Positions 24,752-33,888 of a stretch of DNA of 64,000 nt are shown piece after piece; position 1 is the first letter of the stretch; the number at the start of each line of letters is the position of its first letter. The notes under the pieces are model-generated. The model saw only the letters and a program-made list of their open reading frames with translations, was not told the DNA's origin and did no database searches. Source of the DNA: Candidatus Thermodiscus eudorianus (lineage in GTDB: Archaea > Thermoproteota > Thermoprotei_A > Sulfolobales > Acidilobaceae); assembly GCA_015521085.1 (NCBI GenBank), contig WAOW01000004.1, positions 208,100 through 272,099 of the forward strand, written 5' to 3'. The position numbers were made by a program, and so were the translations under genes.

Positions 24752-24769
24752 CTTTATTTAACACAACAC

Positions 24770-24783
24770 CTATTCTTTTTTAC
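24770..24783 (+). terminator. T-rich terminator after the protease gene
   Basis: TATTCTTTTTTAC about 20-30 bases after the stop is the kind of pyrimidine-rich run where archaeal RNA polymerase stops. No strong hairpin is needed or seen. Confidence 0.4.
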
Positions 24784-24860
24784 ATACTTAGGGAACAGTT
24801 AAACCTATAATTCAGGTTTTAATAATGATACATGGGCATCACACTACCCGGGTGCACGAG

Positions 24861-25598
24861 ATGAACACGAAAACACTAAAGACGACGGTGATAATCCTAC
24901 TCGCAATCCTCTCGATCCAACACGCCCTAACAGCCACATCACAATACGCCCCGCCAATACCGCCGGAGTCAATAGTAGAACACCACACAACCGTATCATA
25001 CTCCAGCGCTGAAGCCGAGGAGAAGGTGGAGATAAACGTCTCGAAGTTCGACCCAGAGCAGCCGGTCAAGAAGATAGAGATGGGGTTCAAGAAGCCGGTC
25101 AAGACCGTGCAACTCGACCTCTACGTGCTCAAAAGCCTACCACCAGCACTACCAACCATAGAAGGAGTCAAGCCCGTATCCATAGTAGCTATAGTGGCCA
25201 AGGAGGAGGTAATCAACCTAGCCACACAGTCAAAGCTAGTCATAGAGGTCAAACAGAAGCTATCGCCCCAGTCGCTAGTCGTATACGTGTGGAACGGCCA
25301 CGAGTGGGTTGAAGTCAGGCCAGACGTCGTCAGGGCCGAGGCCGGCAAGACTATAGTGGAGGTCGGGGTGCCGGGCATAGCCAACTACCTAGTAGTCGGC
25401 GTGAAGACAGCTCCAGTAACCACCACGACAACTACAACCACCGGAACTGCAACCACTACCACCGCAGCAGCGACCACTACCACCACGACAACCGGGAAGC
25501 CCGCGAAGCCCAGCAACGCGCTCAAGATAACGGCGGCCGTCGCCGTAGCGATAATAGTTATCCTAGTGGTAGCAGTCTACTTGAAGGGAAGAAAATAA
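24861..25598 (+). CDS. Membrane-anchored surface protein with PGF-pre-PGF-like domain (245 aa)
   Basis: A signal peptide covers about residues 1-26. A beta-rich ectodomain of about 140 residues follows (KIEMGFKKPVKTVQLDLYVL, then SLVVYVWNGHEWVEV) and resembles the PGF-pre-PGF domain of archaeal surface proteins. A Thr-rich stalk comes next, then one membrane helix (ITAAVAVAIIVILVVAVYL) and a basic tail. I chose the ATG at 24861 because it gives a normal signal peptide; an ATG at 24825 would add 12 unusual residues. It follows the giant protease in the same direction and may be its cell-surface docking partner. Confidence 0.65.
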   Translation: MNTKTLKTTVIILLAILSIQHALTATSQYAPPIPPESIVEHHTTVSYSSAEAEEKVEINVSKFDPEQPVKKIEMGFKKPVKTVQLDLYVLKSLPPALPTIEGVKPVSIVAIVAKEEVINLATQSKLVIEVKQKLSPQSLVVYVWNGHEWVEVRPDVVRAEAGKTIVEVGVPGIANYLVVGVKTAPVTTTTTTTTGTATTTTAAATTTTTTTGKPAKPSNALKITAAVAVAIIVILVVAVYLKGRK

Positions 25599-25644
25599 AC
25601 CCCTCATCTTTCTCCAGCCTACAACCAGCTAGGTGGACCCACCT

Positions 25645-28476
25645 ATGGGTATAAACGATGAGCCAACGACGCGGAGGATAGAGCTGGCAACTCTGGGACT
25701 CTTCATCTACATAACCTCCTGGCTATGGTACGTTAACAATAATCGCGCATGGCTACCCACGCTCACAGCAACCATAGAATGGCTCGAATCCCCCCACATA
25801 ACCTACGGCGGAAGCCTACACCCTCCCCCGGTCCCAGTCGATGCAGCGATACCAGTAGCCATAGCCCTACTCGTCGCATGTATGTTGGTAGGCGCTAGGC
25901 CGTTAACCGAGTTCCTGGCATCCGCCACGCTAGTATTCATGGGGATAACCGGCTGGACCACAATGGTCCTCGGGATACTGGGACACGCCGACAGGATGGT
26001 GATTGACGCGGCCATGGCCCTGGAACTGGCGGCCGCCCTAGTCCTATTCACAAAGTTCAAGTGCAGGGGTAGTAGTGGGGATGGCTCCAGTATGGGGAGG
26101 AGGTTTTCGCTGGCGGAGCGGTTAATCCTCCCCGTAATACTGCTTGCGGTGGCGATGTACTTCTGGCACTCCCTGTTATACCCGGTTGACGGGTGGGACG
26201 AGCTAATCTACCACGCCACGATGGCCAAGGTACTCTACCTATACCACGGGTTTCCAACCCTGGTGGGTCCCTCTGTAGGTATAGAGATGAGCTCCAACTA
26301 CCCAGCACTCTACCCGTCTATAGCGGGCTACTTCTACATAACCACGGGCATGGTCGACGACTTCTACCTGAGACTCGTATCCCCCCTGGCGGCGGCCATA
26401 ACACTATACTACACCTATAGGATCGCGTCGCATATGGAATGGATGAAGTACCCCCTGCTAGCCCCATTCATACTAGCGATAACTCCAGAGTTCGTCAACC
26501 ACGCGTTCCAATCCAACAACTACATGCTGCTAACAGCGTTCTTCACGATGACGCTATACCACACGCTACGGTACAGGGGCTCCAGGGACTATAGGATCCT
26601 GATGCTCCTCGGGCTCACAATGGGGTTCATGGCGTCGACCAACTACGAGGGAATACTCCTAGCCGCGATAGCCCTAGCCCTAACACTGTACTGGATGAAG
26701 CCTGGCAGGGGCGAGTGGAGGCGCCTCCTCTACCCCTCACTCCTGCTAGCCGCGGTAGCCGTGCCATGGTATGTCCGGAATATAGTCAGGGTGGGGGACC
26801 CCCTCTATCCATTCCTAACGAACATGATAGGACTACACACGACAACCCTCTACCTGCTCCGCAGGACAATGGAGGGTATAAAGAGCGTCAGCATGTGGGT
26901 GGCCTTCGGCAAGCCCAACCCAGGCCCGCTGGACTACCTCTACCTACTGACGAGCCACAGGGGCCTATACCCCTCGATAGCCCTAGCACTCTGGGCCAGC
27001 ATAACGCTCCTCCTAGCCTCAAAGAGGAGGAGCCGGGACACGGGTCTAATCCTAGCAGTCCTAGCGGTCATAACGGTGTTCGCGGTCAACGGATTCTTCC
27101 TAAGATACCTGCTCCCGGTAATGCCGGTCGCAGCCGCATACACCCTATACCTCGTGAAAGACGCGTTTCCACGTGGAGGCGGGGATGGTCTACGAGCTAA
27201 GATTGCTGTTGCCACGGTACTGCTCGTGATCGTGTTGCCTGGCCTCCTCTTCCCGGGCCTCCCAGTCCTCATAGGAGGGCGTAGCTTCATATATCACAGT
27301 CCCCAGATAAAGCCGGGAGGCGACTTCACATACTACATAGCACACCCGGGCATGGACTGGACGGAGCTTATGAAGCACGAGTACGGTGAAGACGCCTATG
27401 CGTGGATATGGCTTAACGAGCACCTCAAGCCGGGTCAGAAGATACTGACAATGGACCACAGGATATACTATGTGGCCGGCGGGGACCCCCTAGCATTCAT
27501 ATTCCTGGACTCGGACGAGGCAATCCCCCTCATAACAATGAACGACCCCAAGGCGGTCCTAGACTGGCTCCGGGAGAGGAACGTGGAATACATATTCCTC
27601 TCAGGCTACCCCCTGCCAGCCCACCTACAGGAGATACCATTAGTCAAGATGCTCGGCTCACCCCTCTTCCCCGTGGTGCACTGGGCCTCGAATCCGGGGT
27701 CGAGGGTGTATCATGTGGGCCCGGTGAGGACCCCTATAACCAGCCAGGAGGAGGTATACATAAACACCGACCAGTGGCTCGGCCCAGTCGATATAGCCGG
27801 TAGAAGGGCCATGTACGTTGGCCCCATAGAGACCCTGGCCCCCAGGATATACGTCTCGGCCGACTGTGCATACGTCGTGAACGTCACCTACCTCGACAGG
27901 GGAGAGGGGGCTTTGGACATCAACCTCTACTCCCCTAGCAAGGATAGATGGTACCTGGGCCTAGCCAACATATTCACCCGCAACACGAGCGAGTGGAAGA
28001 CCATATCCTTCATAACGCCGCCAGACCCGGCTGGATACGTGGTGCTCGGACTCCACGCCTACAGCTACATATACATATCCAATATAACGGCCGAGCCAGT
28101 CACCGAGTGGGACCGCTACTGTCTATACAACGTGTCGAACAGGTTCAACTACGGCATGAGCCCGCCGGCGATAGTAGTGTACCTCCCACCCCTCACCATG
28201 GGCGACAAGATAATAGTGGAGGCGGAGTCAAACATGAACATAAGCGTAGAGGTATTCCAGGGCCTGATAGGCATAGACGAGATGACCAAGTGGTGGGAGA
28301 AACACCAGATCATAGCCAGGAACCCACAGCTACCAGTAATGGGAACCCACAACCCAACACTAGAATGGTCTCCAAACCAGCCAGGCCTCTACACGCTACT
28401 AATAGTCCAATGGAGCCAGCCCGAAGACAGGGAGGAACCACTCCTAAAAATATCGATATCGGCGGCGATAAAATAG
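25645..28476 (+). CDS. GT39/PMT-like membrane glycosyltransferase (943 aa)
   Basis: About 12-13 hydrophobic segments fill residues 15-560. The first large outside loop holds DGWDELIYHATMAK, the Asp-Glu pair that is catalytic in dolichyl-phosphate-mannose protein mannosyltransferases and ArnT-like enzymes. Residues about 565-943 form a soluble beta-rich ectodomain. The enzyme probably moves a sugar from a dolichyl phosphate to proteins or lipids on the outer face. I prefer the ATG at 25645, 8 bases after AGGTGG, over the GTG at 25633 that lies within that site. Its place among surface-protein genes suggests these are its targets. Confidence 0.8.
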   Translation: MGINDEPTTRRIELATLGLFIYITSWLWYVNNNRAWLPTLTATIEWLESPHITYGGSLHPPPVPVDAAIPVAIALLVACMLVGARPLTEFLASATLVFMGITGWTTMVLGILGHADRMVIDAAMALELAAALVLFTKFKCRGSSGDGSSMGRRFSLAERLILPVILLAVAMYFWHSLLYPVDGWDELIYHATMAKVLYLYHGFPTLVGPSVGIEMSSNYPALYPSIAGYFYITTGMVDDFYLRLVSPLAAAITLYYTYRIASHMEWMKYPLLAPFILAITPEFVNHAFQSNNYMLLTAFFTMTLYHTLRYRGSRDYRILMLLGLTMGFMASTNYEGILLAAIALALTLYWMKPGRGEWRRLLYPSLLLAAVAVPWYVRNIVRVGDPLYPFLTNMIGLHTTTLYLLRRTMEGIKSVSMWVAFGKPNPGPLDYLYLLTSHRGLYPSIALALWASITLLLASKRRSRDTGLILAVLAVITVFAVNGFFLRYLLPVMPVAAAYTLYLVKDAFPRGGGDGLRAKIAVATVLLVIVLPGLLFPGLPVLIGGRSFIYHSPQIKPGGDFTYYIAHPGMDWTELMKHEYGEDAYAWIWLNEHLKPGQKILTMDHRIYYVAGGDPLAFIFLDSDEAIPLITMNDPKAVLDWLRERNVEYIFLSGYPLPAHLQEIPLVKMLGSPLFPVVHWASNPGSRVYHVGPVRTPITSQEEVYINTDQWLGPVDIAGRRAMYVGPIETLAPRIYVSADCAYVVNVTYLDRGEGALDINLYSPSKDRWYLGLANIFTRNTSEWKTISFITPPDPAGYVVLGLHAYSYIYISNITAEPVTEWDRYCLYNVSNRFNYGMSPPAIVVYLPPLTMGDKIIVEAESNMNISVEVFQGLIGIDEMTKWWEKHQIIARNPQLPVMGTHNPTLEWSPNQPGLYTLLIVQWSQPEDREEPLLKISISAAIK

Positions 28477-28559
28477 TCCTATTTTAAGGCGTGATATGAG
28501 AAGACAACCCATAAACCGTTAATACTAAACCAATCATAAAATTTAATAGTGGGGCACCA

Positions 28560-29759
28560 GTGGAGCGGCCTACAGCTCCACTCCTAATCCTCCTGTTAAT
28601 ACTAGCAGGCACGATACTCCCTGTGGCGACAGCGGCCCCGCCAGAACCACCCCCAACCTGGATCCATGACCTCGGAGACTATGTGACCAGCGTTGATATG
28701 AGCGACGACGGCAAATTCGTTATAGTCGGGACCAGGCACGGCTTCCTCTTCCTATTCGATAGCGAGGGAAAAGAGATATGGAGAAAAGAGCTAGACATCC
28801 CAGTCGTGGATGTAGCCATTAGCCCCGACGGGAGGATCATAGCAGCATTAATGAATGAAACCGAGAACAGAGGCCGTCTATCCCTATATAGCTCTGACGG
28901 GGGAGAGATTGCGACGTGGATCCTCGACTCTCCGGGCACGGCTGTCGATGTAACACTAGTGGAGGGAGAAGCGTATTTCATTGGAGTTGGTCTACTTGAT
29001 GGATCGGTGGTTATAACAGACACTACAGACATCTTATGGTATGAACGTATCCATAACGACGCGGTGCTTGACGTAGAATTCGAGCCGCGTGTAGCAATGC
29101 TGGCTACATGCTCAAGAGACGGTACAGTTGCCCTGGTAGATGTGACACGTAGAGATGTAGTCTGGAAGACTGACCTAGGCAGACCAGTCTTCAGCATAGA
29201 CTTCAACTCTGACGGCAAGTTCTTAGCAGCTGGCGTACCGGAAGGAGTGTATTTGTTGGATCCAGTGCATGGAGCCGTGATCTGGGATAACGGGGTCCAC
29301 GGCCTTGTCGAGTCTGTCGCGCTGGGCACTGAGATAACGTATGCCGGCGGCAACGATTACTATAGTGGTCAAAGCGAGCTTAGAGCAACCGACTCGACGG
29401 GAAACACTATGTGGGCCATCCCATTTAAAGACGCCTTTATTAGGGCTCTCGACGTGTCCGATGACGACAGGTATATTGTAGTGGGCCTATCGAATGGCAG
29501 GATATTCCTCTTCGACAATAATGGCAAGGATTTATGGGAGTATGACACTGTCGATGGCGCTGGCATCACGTCCCTGGCCCTAAACCCCACGGGTGACTAC
29601 CTTGTTGTTGGTAGCGAGTCCGAGAAGAGTGACCTGATGTATTTCACGCCTGATCCGCCTCCGCCGGTGCCGGAGCCCTATTACGTGGGCGTGTTCATGC
29701 TGATTGTGCTACTCCTGGTGTATGTGTTCTATAAGAGGCGCGTGGCGGAGGCCTCCTAG
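28560..29759 (+). CDS. Membrane-anchored beta-propeller protein (399 aa)
   Basis: A signal peptide (about 1-26) is followed by about seven WD40/PQQ-like blades (DVAISPDGRIIAAL, SIDFNSDGKFLAAG, LALNPTGDYLVVG), a Pro-rich spacer, one membrane helix (VGVFMLIVLLLVYVFY) and a short basic tail. It resembles the outer half of the receptor kinase at 714-3539 but has no kinase. It may be a surface adhesin or scaffold, or a sensor working with a separate partner. GTG start with GGGGC upstream. It ends 4 bases into the convergent DUF445 gene. Confidence 0.75.
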   Translation: MERPTAPLLILLLILAGTILPVATAAPPEPPPTWIHDLGDYVTSVDMSDDGKFVIVGTRHGFLFLFDSEGKEIWRKELDIPVVDVAISPDGRIIAALMNETENRGRLSLYSSDGGEIATWILDSPGTAVDVTLVEGEAYFIGVGLLDGSVVITDTTDILWYERIHNDAVLDVEFEPRVAMLATCSRDGTVALVDVTRRDVVWKTDLGRPVFSIDFNSDGKFLAAGVPEGVYLLDPVHGAVIWDNGVHGLVESVALGTEITYAGGNDYYSGQSELRATDSTGNTMWAIPFKDAFIRALDVSDDDRYIVVGLSNGRIFLFDNNGKDLWEYDTVDGAGITSLALNPTGDYLVVGSESEKSDLMYFTPDPPPPVPEPYYVGVFMLIVLLLVYVFYKRRVAEAS

Positions 29760-30349
29760 GCCAGCGCTAGTACCAGTACCCCCTCTACCAGGCCTATTAT
29801 TGAGCCCAGTGCTAGCCCGGCCAGTTCTATGAACTTGAGCTCTCTCCCGGCCAGCTTGTAGAACACCTCCTCTATATCCTCCGTTGACAGCCTACGCAAC
29901 TCCCCCTCAACCACCTCCCGGAGATCAATCCGTGACATAGCCTCCTCGTAGAGCCTGAAGATCCTCGGGGTCACGGCATCCACGATTGCCTCGGCTATTA
30001 TGGATGCGAGCTTCCCGGTGAAGGGATTCCTCGGGGCGTGGCGTAGTAGGTTGTCTAGCACAATACCGGTTATGGCCTCCCTCAGCCTCTCCCTGAAGAG
30101 CCCCGAGAATCGCTTCTTCGCGTCTTCAGATAGGAGGTGGTTTGAGGCTATATCGGCTAGCCTGGAGGCGATCTCGTCTTTCCTAGCCGGTATGACTCCC
30201 TGTATGCATACCTTACCGTGTAGTAGGCATATGGGCTTCCTGGGCCTGAAGAGCATCTTGACGGCGACAACGTTAGTCACGTACCCTATCAGCCCGCCCA
30301 CCACGGCCATAGCAGCGACTACCGCGGGTCCATGAAGTGTACCAGTCAT
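29756..30349 (-). CDS. DUF445 family membrane protein (197 aa)
   Basis: An N-terminal membrane helix with GYVTNVVAVKMLFRPRKP and the following GVIPARKDEIA are the signature of DUF445. A helical middle and a C-terminal membrane helix (GLALGSIIGLVEGVLVLALA) complete it. Bacterial members are cell-envelope proteins of unknown role; this one is about half the usual length, common in archaea. ATG start. Confidence 0.8.
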   Translation of the reverse strand: MTGTLHGPAVVAAMAVVGGLIGYVTNVVAVKMLFRPRKPICLLHGKVCIQGVIPARKDEIASRLADIASNHLLSEDAKKRFSGLFRERLREAITGIVLDNLLRHAPRNPFTGKLASIIAEAIVDAVTPRIFRLYEEAMSRIDLREVVEGELRRLSTEDIEEVFYKLAGRELKFIELAGLALGSIIGLVEGVLVLALA

Positions 30350-30387
30350 TCGTCCCCTGGCCCCTCCCGGTGCTATAGCCCTTGTTT

Positions 30388-30753
30388 TTAACCGGATATG
30401 CCTCTACAGCCGCCAAGCCTCTCCACGAGAAGCATCCTGTCCCTCGTCAACGGCCAGTTAACATCGAGGACCACCGAGTATTCTAGGGCCCTGGCCCAGT
30501 GCTTGACTCCACTAGGCACTATAGTATAGTCGCCTGCCCTCAACACCTTCTCCCCCTGTCCCTCCACGCCGAATACGAGGCTCCCCTTCAACACGATACT
30601 CGCCTGGCTCGACTCGTGGGAGTGCTCTGGCACCTGGGCTCCGGGTTCAAGGAGCGTCTCGACAACCAGTATCTCGCTACTGCACTGGACTAGCTTCATG
30701 TAGACGCCTTCGAGGACCCTCCTATACATCTCCACCCAGCCTCCATAGGCCAT
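30388..30753 (-). CDS. Cupin-fold protein (121 aa)
   Basis: A single-domain cupin. Metal-binding motif 1 is PEHSHESSQASIVLKG with two His and one Glu-like position. Motif 2 is GDYTIVPSGVKHW with one His. Such small cupins bind metal and act as isomerases, dioxygenases or sugar-binding regulators; the substrate cannot be told. ATG start; it stands alone between DUF445 and rubrerythrin. Confidence 0.8.
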   Translation of the reverse strand: MAYGGWVEMYRRVLEGVYMKLVQCSSEILVVETLLEPGAQVPEHSHESSQASIVLKGSLVFGVEGQGEKVLRAGDYTIVPSGVKHWARALEYSVVLDVNWPLTRDRMLLVERLGGCRGISG

Positions 30754-30814
30754 GCTAGGTCGAAGGACCCTTCCCCTGGTTTTTGAGTGTTTTATGCTTT
30801 GAGGCCTGGGAGCC

Positions 30815-31387
30815 CTAGAACCTGACGTAGTCCTTGCCCAGGACCCCGCAGACAGGGCACTTAGGCGGCGGCTCCTTGCCCACGTATGTGTGGCCGCATA
30901 CCGGGCAGACCCATATGTAGCCGTCTAGGGGCCAGTCCTTGCCCTGGTCCACGTACTTCTTGGCCTCCCTGAATAGCTGGGCGTGTATCTTCTCGGCCTC
31001 AAGGGCGTACCTGAAGCTTATCTCGGCGGCCTTGTTGCCCTGGGCCCTGGCTATCTCTATGTAGACGGGGTACATCTCCTCTACCTCGAACTCCTCCCCC
31101 ATTATGGCTAGCTCCAGGTTCTTCGAAGTGTTGCCGGGGCCGAATGGGGCGCCCGCCACGACCTTCGCGTCCTCCTTCAGGGCGCCCAGCCTCTTGTAGT
31201 GGTTCCTAGCGTGGACTTGTTCGGCGAAGGCGACTGCCTTGAAGAGCCTGGCTACGTTGGGGAAGCCCTCCCTCTCAGCTATCTCGGCGAATATGAGGTA
31301 TCTCATGTGGGCCATGGATTCCCCGCCGAAGGAGGACATTAACGCGTCCTTGGTCATGGGTCTAGGCTCGGACAACCAGGAATACAC
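30815..31387 (-). CDS. Rubrerythrin
   Basis: A four-helix di-iron domain carries the ligands Glu in FGGESMAHMRY, EQVHARNH, GEEFEVEEMY and EAEKIHAQLF. It is followed by a rubredoxin-like domain with CPVCGHTY and CPVCGVL. It reduces hydrogen peroxide, protecting an anaerobe from oxygen. GTG start at 31387 directly after GCGGGG; an ATG at 31357 (MTKDAL) is possible. It is divergent from the gamma-glutamyltransferase gene with an 86-base promoter region. Confidence 0.93.
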   Translation of the reverse strand: MYSWLSEPRPMTKDALMSSFGGESMAHMRYLIFAEIAEREGFPNVARLFKAVAFAEQVHARNHYKRLGALKEDAKVVAGAPFGPGNTSKNLELAIMGEEFEVEEMYPVYIEIARAQGNKAAEISFRYALEAEKIHAQLFREAKKYVDQGKDWPLDGYIWVCPVCGHTYVGKEPPPKCPVCGVLGKDYVRF

Positions 31388-31473
31388 CCCGCACTGGTCC
31401 AGCCTATAGGTCGCGGTCTTGGATATTAATAGGTAAGTATATTCCCCGTACAGGCCCCGGGACGTGGTCTGGC
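31388..31473. promoter_or_regulatory. Divergent promoter region, rubrerythrin and gamma-glutamyltransferase
   Basis: The A/T element TATTAATA near 31423-31431 is a near-palindrome and may serve as the minus-strand TATA box for rubrerythrin. A second A/T run, TAAGTATATTC (31433-31443), lies about 30 bases before the GTG at 31474 and fits the plus-strand gene. Confidence 0.4.
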
Positions 31474-33024
31474 GTGGACGAGCTAAACCACAGGGTCAGG
31501 CAGGCTTACGGCAGGAAGCTTGGAGTGGCAACAGAGGAGCCCCTCGCGTCGGCGGCCGCCGCCAGGGTGCTCTTCCTAGGCGGGAACGCGGTCGACGCCT
31601 CGGTAGCGGCTAGCCTAGTCCTAGGCGTCGTGGCGCCCCACCTGGGAGGGCTTGGAGGCGACTACTTCGCCCTGATCAGGGCCCCCGACGGCAGGGTAGA
31701 CTATGTGAACGGGTCTGGACACGCGCCCCGCAGGCTGAAGAGGGAGCTGTTCCTCGATAGGGGGTTGAGGAGCGTGCCGCCGCGAGGCCCGCTCTCGCCC
31801 ACGGTGCCAGGCATGATAGACGCGTTGTACAGGATGTGGAGGAGGCATGGGAGCATGGAGTGGAGGGACCTGGTGGAGCCCGCTATAAGGCTAGCCAGGG
31901 AAGGCTTCCCGGCCCCTCCATCACTAGCCAAAGCCCTCAAAGCCCACGCGGTCGAGCTAGCCAAGGACCCGGGCTCCCGTAGAACCTACCTAGAAGACAC
32001 GCCCATAGAGCCCGGCACCATGGTCAAGTTCGAGGGGCTCGCACGCCTGCTAGAGGAGATAGCAGGGGATCCGAGGAGCTTCTATGAGGGAAGCCCAGCG
32101 GAGAGGATAGAGGAGTACCTGGCCGAGAGGGGCGGGGTGCTGGCACTAGACGATATGAGGGTCTACGAGGCCGTCTTCGAAGACCCGGTGAGCGCCTCGT
32201 ACCGCGGCTGGACCGTGTGGGAGATGCCCCCCAACACGCAGGGCATAACGACGCTCCACATGTTGAAGGTGCTGGAGCAGTGGCGCCTGCCGAGGGACCC
32301 CCGGTCTAGGCTCTACTACATACTCTCGGCTGCCGGGGTGGTTTACGAGGCCAGGGATAGGGAGCTGGGTGATCCACGCTACATGAAGATGAGCGTCGAA
32401 GAGCTATTGTCGGAGGACTACATAGGCATGATGAGGAGCATAGCCGCCAGAGGCCCCCTGGAGTGTGCGAGGCTGGCCGGAGCCTCTGGCGGGGACGGGG
32501 ACACGACCCACTACACAGTCATGGATGAGGACGGGATGATAGTCTCCGGCATACAGAGCCTCTTCCAGCCCTTCGGATCCATGGTAACCGAGCCCATATA
32601 CCAGGTGACGCTCCACGGGAGGGCCAGCGGGTTCACGCTCCAGCCGGGCCTGCCCAACACGCTGGAGCCCGGCAAGAAGCCCCTCCACACCCTCTCGGCA
32701 GTGATAGCCGTGGCTGGAGACAAAGTGTTGTCCCTAGGAGTCTCGGGAGGCCACTTCCGGCCCCAGCAACACGCGTTCCTAGTTACTAGCGTGGTCGACC
32801 ACGGGTATAGTATAGGAGAGGCTATAGCACTCCCCAGGCTACTCTGGACCCCCTGGACCTGTAGGCTCACCGTGGACCCCGGGGTCGGGGCCTGGGGGGT
32901 CCCTCCTGGCTATGAGGTCGTGGCTGGGAGGACTGGCGTGGCCAACGGGCTCTACTCTTGGCCTGGGGGTCTTGCTGTGGCCACCGACTATAGGGGCGAC
33001 GGGTATCCCGTGGCCTCGGGGTAG
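31474..33024 (+). CDS. Gamma-glutamyltransferase family Ntn hydrolase
   Basis: This 516-residue proenzyme of the gamma-glutamyltranspeptidase family has an N-terminal part with ASAAAARVLFLGGNAVDASVA and PHLGGLGGD. The self-cleavage and catalytic site is GDGDTTHYTVMD, with Thr344 as the expected nucleophile. The small subunit has the family features LHTLSAVIA and LSLGVSGG. It splits or transfers gamma-glutamyl groups. No signal peptide is seen, so the enzyme appears cytoplasmic. GTG start. The oxoprolinase-type genes at 36932-40672 may use its products. Confidence 0.88.
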   Translation: MDELNHRVRQAYGRKLGVATEEPLASAAAARVLFLGGNAVDASVAASLVLGVVAPHLGGLGGDYFALIRAPDGRVDYVNGSGHAPRRLKRELFLDRGLRSVPPRGPLSPTVPGMIDALYRMWRRHGSMEWRDLVEPAIRLAREGFPAPPSLAKALKAHAVELAKDPGSRRTYLEDTPIEPGTMVKFEGLARLLEEIAGDPRSFYEGSPAERIEEYLAERGGVLALDDMRVYEAVFEDPVSASYRGWTVWEMPPNTQGITTLHMLKVLEQWRLPRDPRSRLYYILSAAGVVYEARDRELGDPRYMKMSVEELLSEDYIGMMRSIAARGPLECARLAGASGGDGDTTHYTVMDEDGMIVSGIQSLFQPFGSMVTEPIYQVTLHGRASGFTLQPGLPNTLEPGKKPLHTLSAVIAVAGDKVLSLGVSGGHFRPQQHAFLVTSVVDHGYSIGEAIALPRLLWTPWTCRLTVDPGVGAWGVPPGYEVVAGRTGVANGLYSWPGGLAVATDYRGDGYPVASG

Positions 33025-33044
33025 ACGGTATATATTAGTGTATA

Positions 33045-33060
33045 ACTATTACTTTAGATA
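33045..33060 (+). promoter_or_regulatory. TATA box, probably leaderless start at 33081
   Basis: The run TATTACTTTAGATATA and following bases lies about 25-35 bases before the GTG at 33081. This spacing puts transcription start almost at the start codon, so the mRNA is probably leaderless. Confidence 0.4.
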
Positions 33061-33080
33061 TATATCTAGCCTGGTGTGAC

Positions 33081-33377
33081 GTGTTGAGTGTCGCGATCGT
33101 GAACAGGATAAGAGCCCGGGACAAGGCAACCTTCGACTCCATAATAGAGAGGTTCATGAACAGGAGCAGGCTTGTAGACGGGATGAAGGGGTTCCAGGGC
33201 ATAGAACTACTCGTGGACAGGGAGGGCCTAGAGGTCCTAGTCGTGACTAAGTGGGACTCCATGGAGAGCCTCAAGGCCTGGCTTGACAGCCAAGAGTTCA
33301 AAGCGGCCCACAAGAGGGAGGGGCCGAGGCTAGACGCCGAGAGCGAGGGGAGGATATACGAGGTAATCCCCCTCTAG
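33081..33377 (+). CDS. ABM/HmoA-like monooxygenase-fold protein (98 aa)
   Basis: A small ferredoxin-like alpha-beta barrel protein. An N-terminal strand (SVAIVNRIRA) and helix are followed by GMKGFQGIELLVDREGLEVLVVTKWDS and a helix with LKAWLDSQEFKAAH, the typical pattern of antibiotic biosynthesis monooxygenase and heme-degrading HmoA families. Its substrate is unknown. It converges with the next gene, overlapping 4 bases. Confidence 0.75.
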   Translation: MLSVAIVNRIRARDKATFDSIIERFMNRSRLVDGMKGFQGIELLVDREGLEVLVVTKWDSMESLKAWLDSQEFKAAHKREGPRLDAESEGRIYEVIPL

Positions 33378-33841
33378 CCCTCAGCCTCCTCGGGCCTAAA
33401 CTCCGGTATCTCCCCTCCCTTCCCCAAGGCCTCCAACGCATCCATTATCCAGCCAGCTATAGAGGCTCCGAGGGCATAGGTCGAGCCTACGTAGGTGTAG
33501 ACGGTAGCCGGGTCCCCCGGCGGGAAGTATATGAGTAGCAGGTCCTTGTCCAGGCCAACGCTAACCCTATACCTAGAGGGCAGCTCCAGGAGCTTGAGCC
33601 AGAACCTCTCCCTAGCGCTACAATCCAATCCTTTAAGCCTCTCGACAAGCCCCCGCACGCCGGCGTAGGCCTCGGGCCTCCCATCCTCCGAGCACTCCAC
33701 CGTGTAGGCGAAGGCGGCGCCCTCCTTGTCAATAGCGAAGAAACTGGTCAGCGTCTCATCCTCAACCATGACCGGGAAGCCGGCCGCCTCAAGAGTCCTC
33801 TTCGCCTCCTCCAAACCCCTCCTACACTCGTCGCTAGACAA
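33374..33841 (-). CDS. Hypothetical protein (155 aa)
   Basis: Not recognised. The N-terminal half has a helix and strands (FPVMVEDE, SFFAIDKEGAAFAYTVEC). The C-terminal half has strand pairs (YRVSVGLDKDLLLIYF) and a hydrophobic but short helix (YALGASIAGWIMDALEAL). TTG start at 33841. It lies 47 bases downstream of the ECF T-component gene on the same strand and may be the last gene of that operon. Confidence 0.65.
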   Translation of the reverse strand: MSSDECRRGLEEAKRTLEAAGFPVMVEDETLTSFFAIDKEGAAFAYTVECSEDGRPEAYAGVRGLVERLKGLDCSARERFWLKLLELPSRYRVSVGLDKDLLLIYFPPGDPATVYTYVGSTYALGASIAGWIMDALEALGKGGEIPEFRPEEAEG

Positions 33842-33888
33842 TACACACGCACCACACGGGAATGAGGGGCTGGCCAGCGTAAAATACT

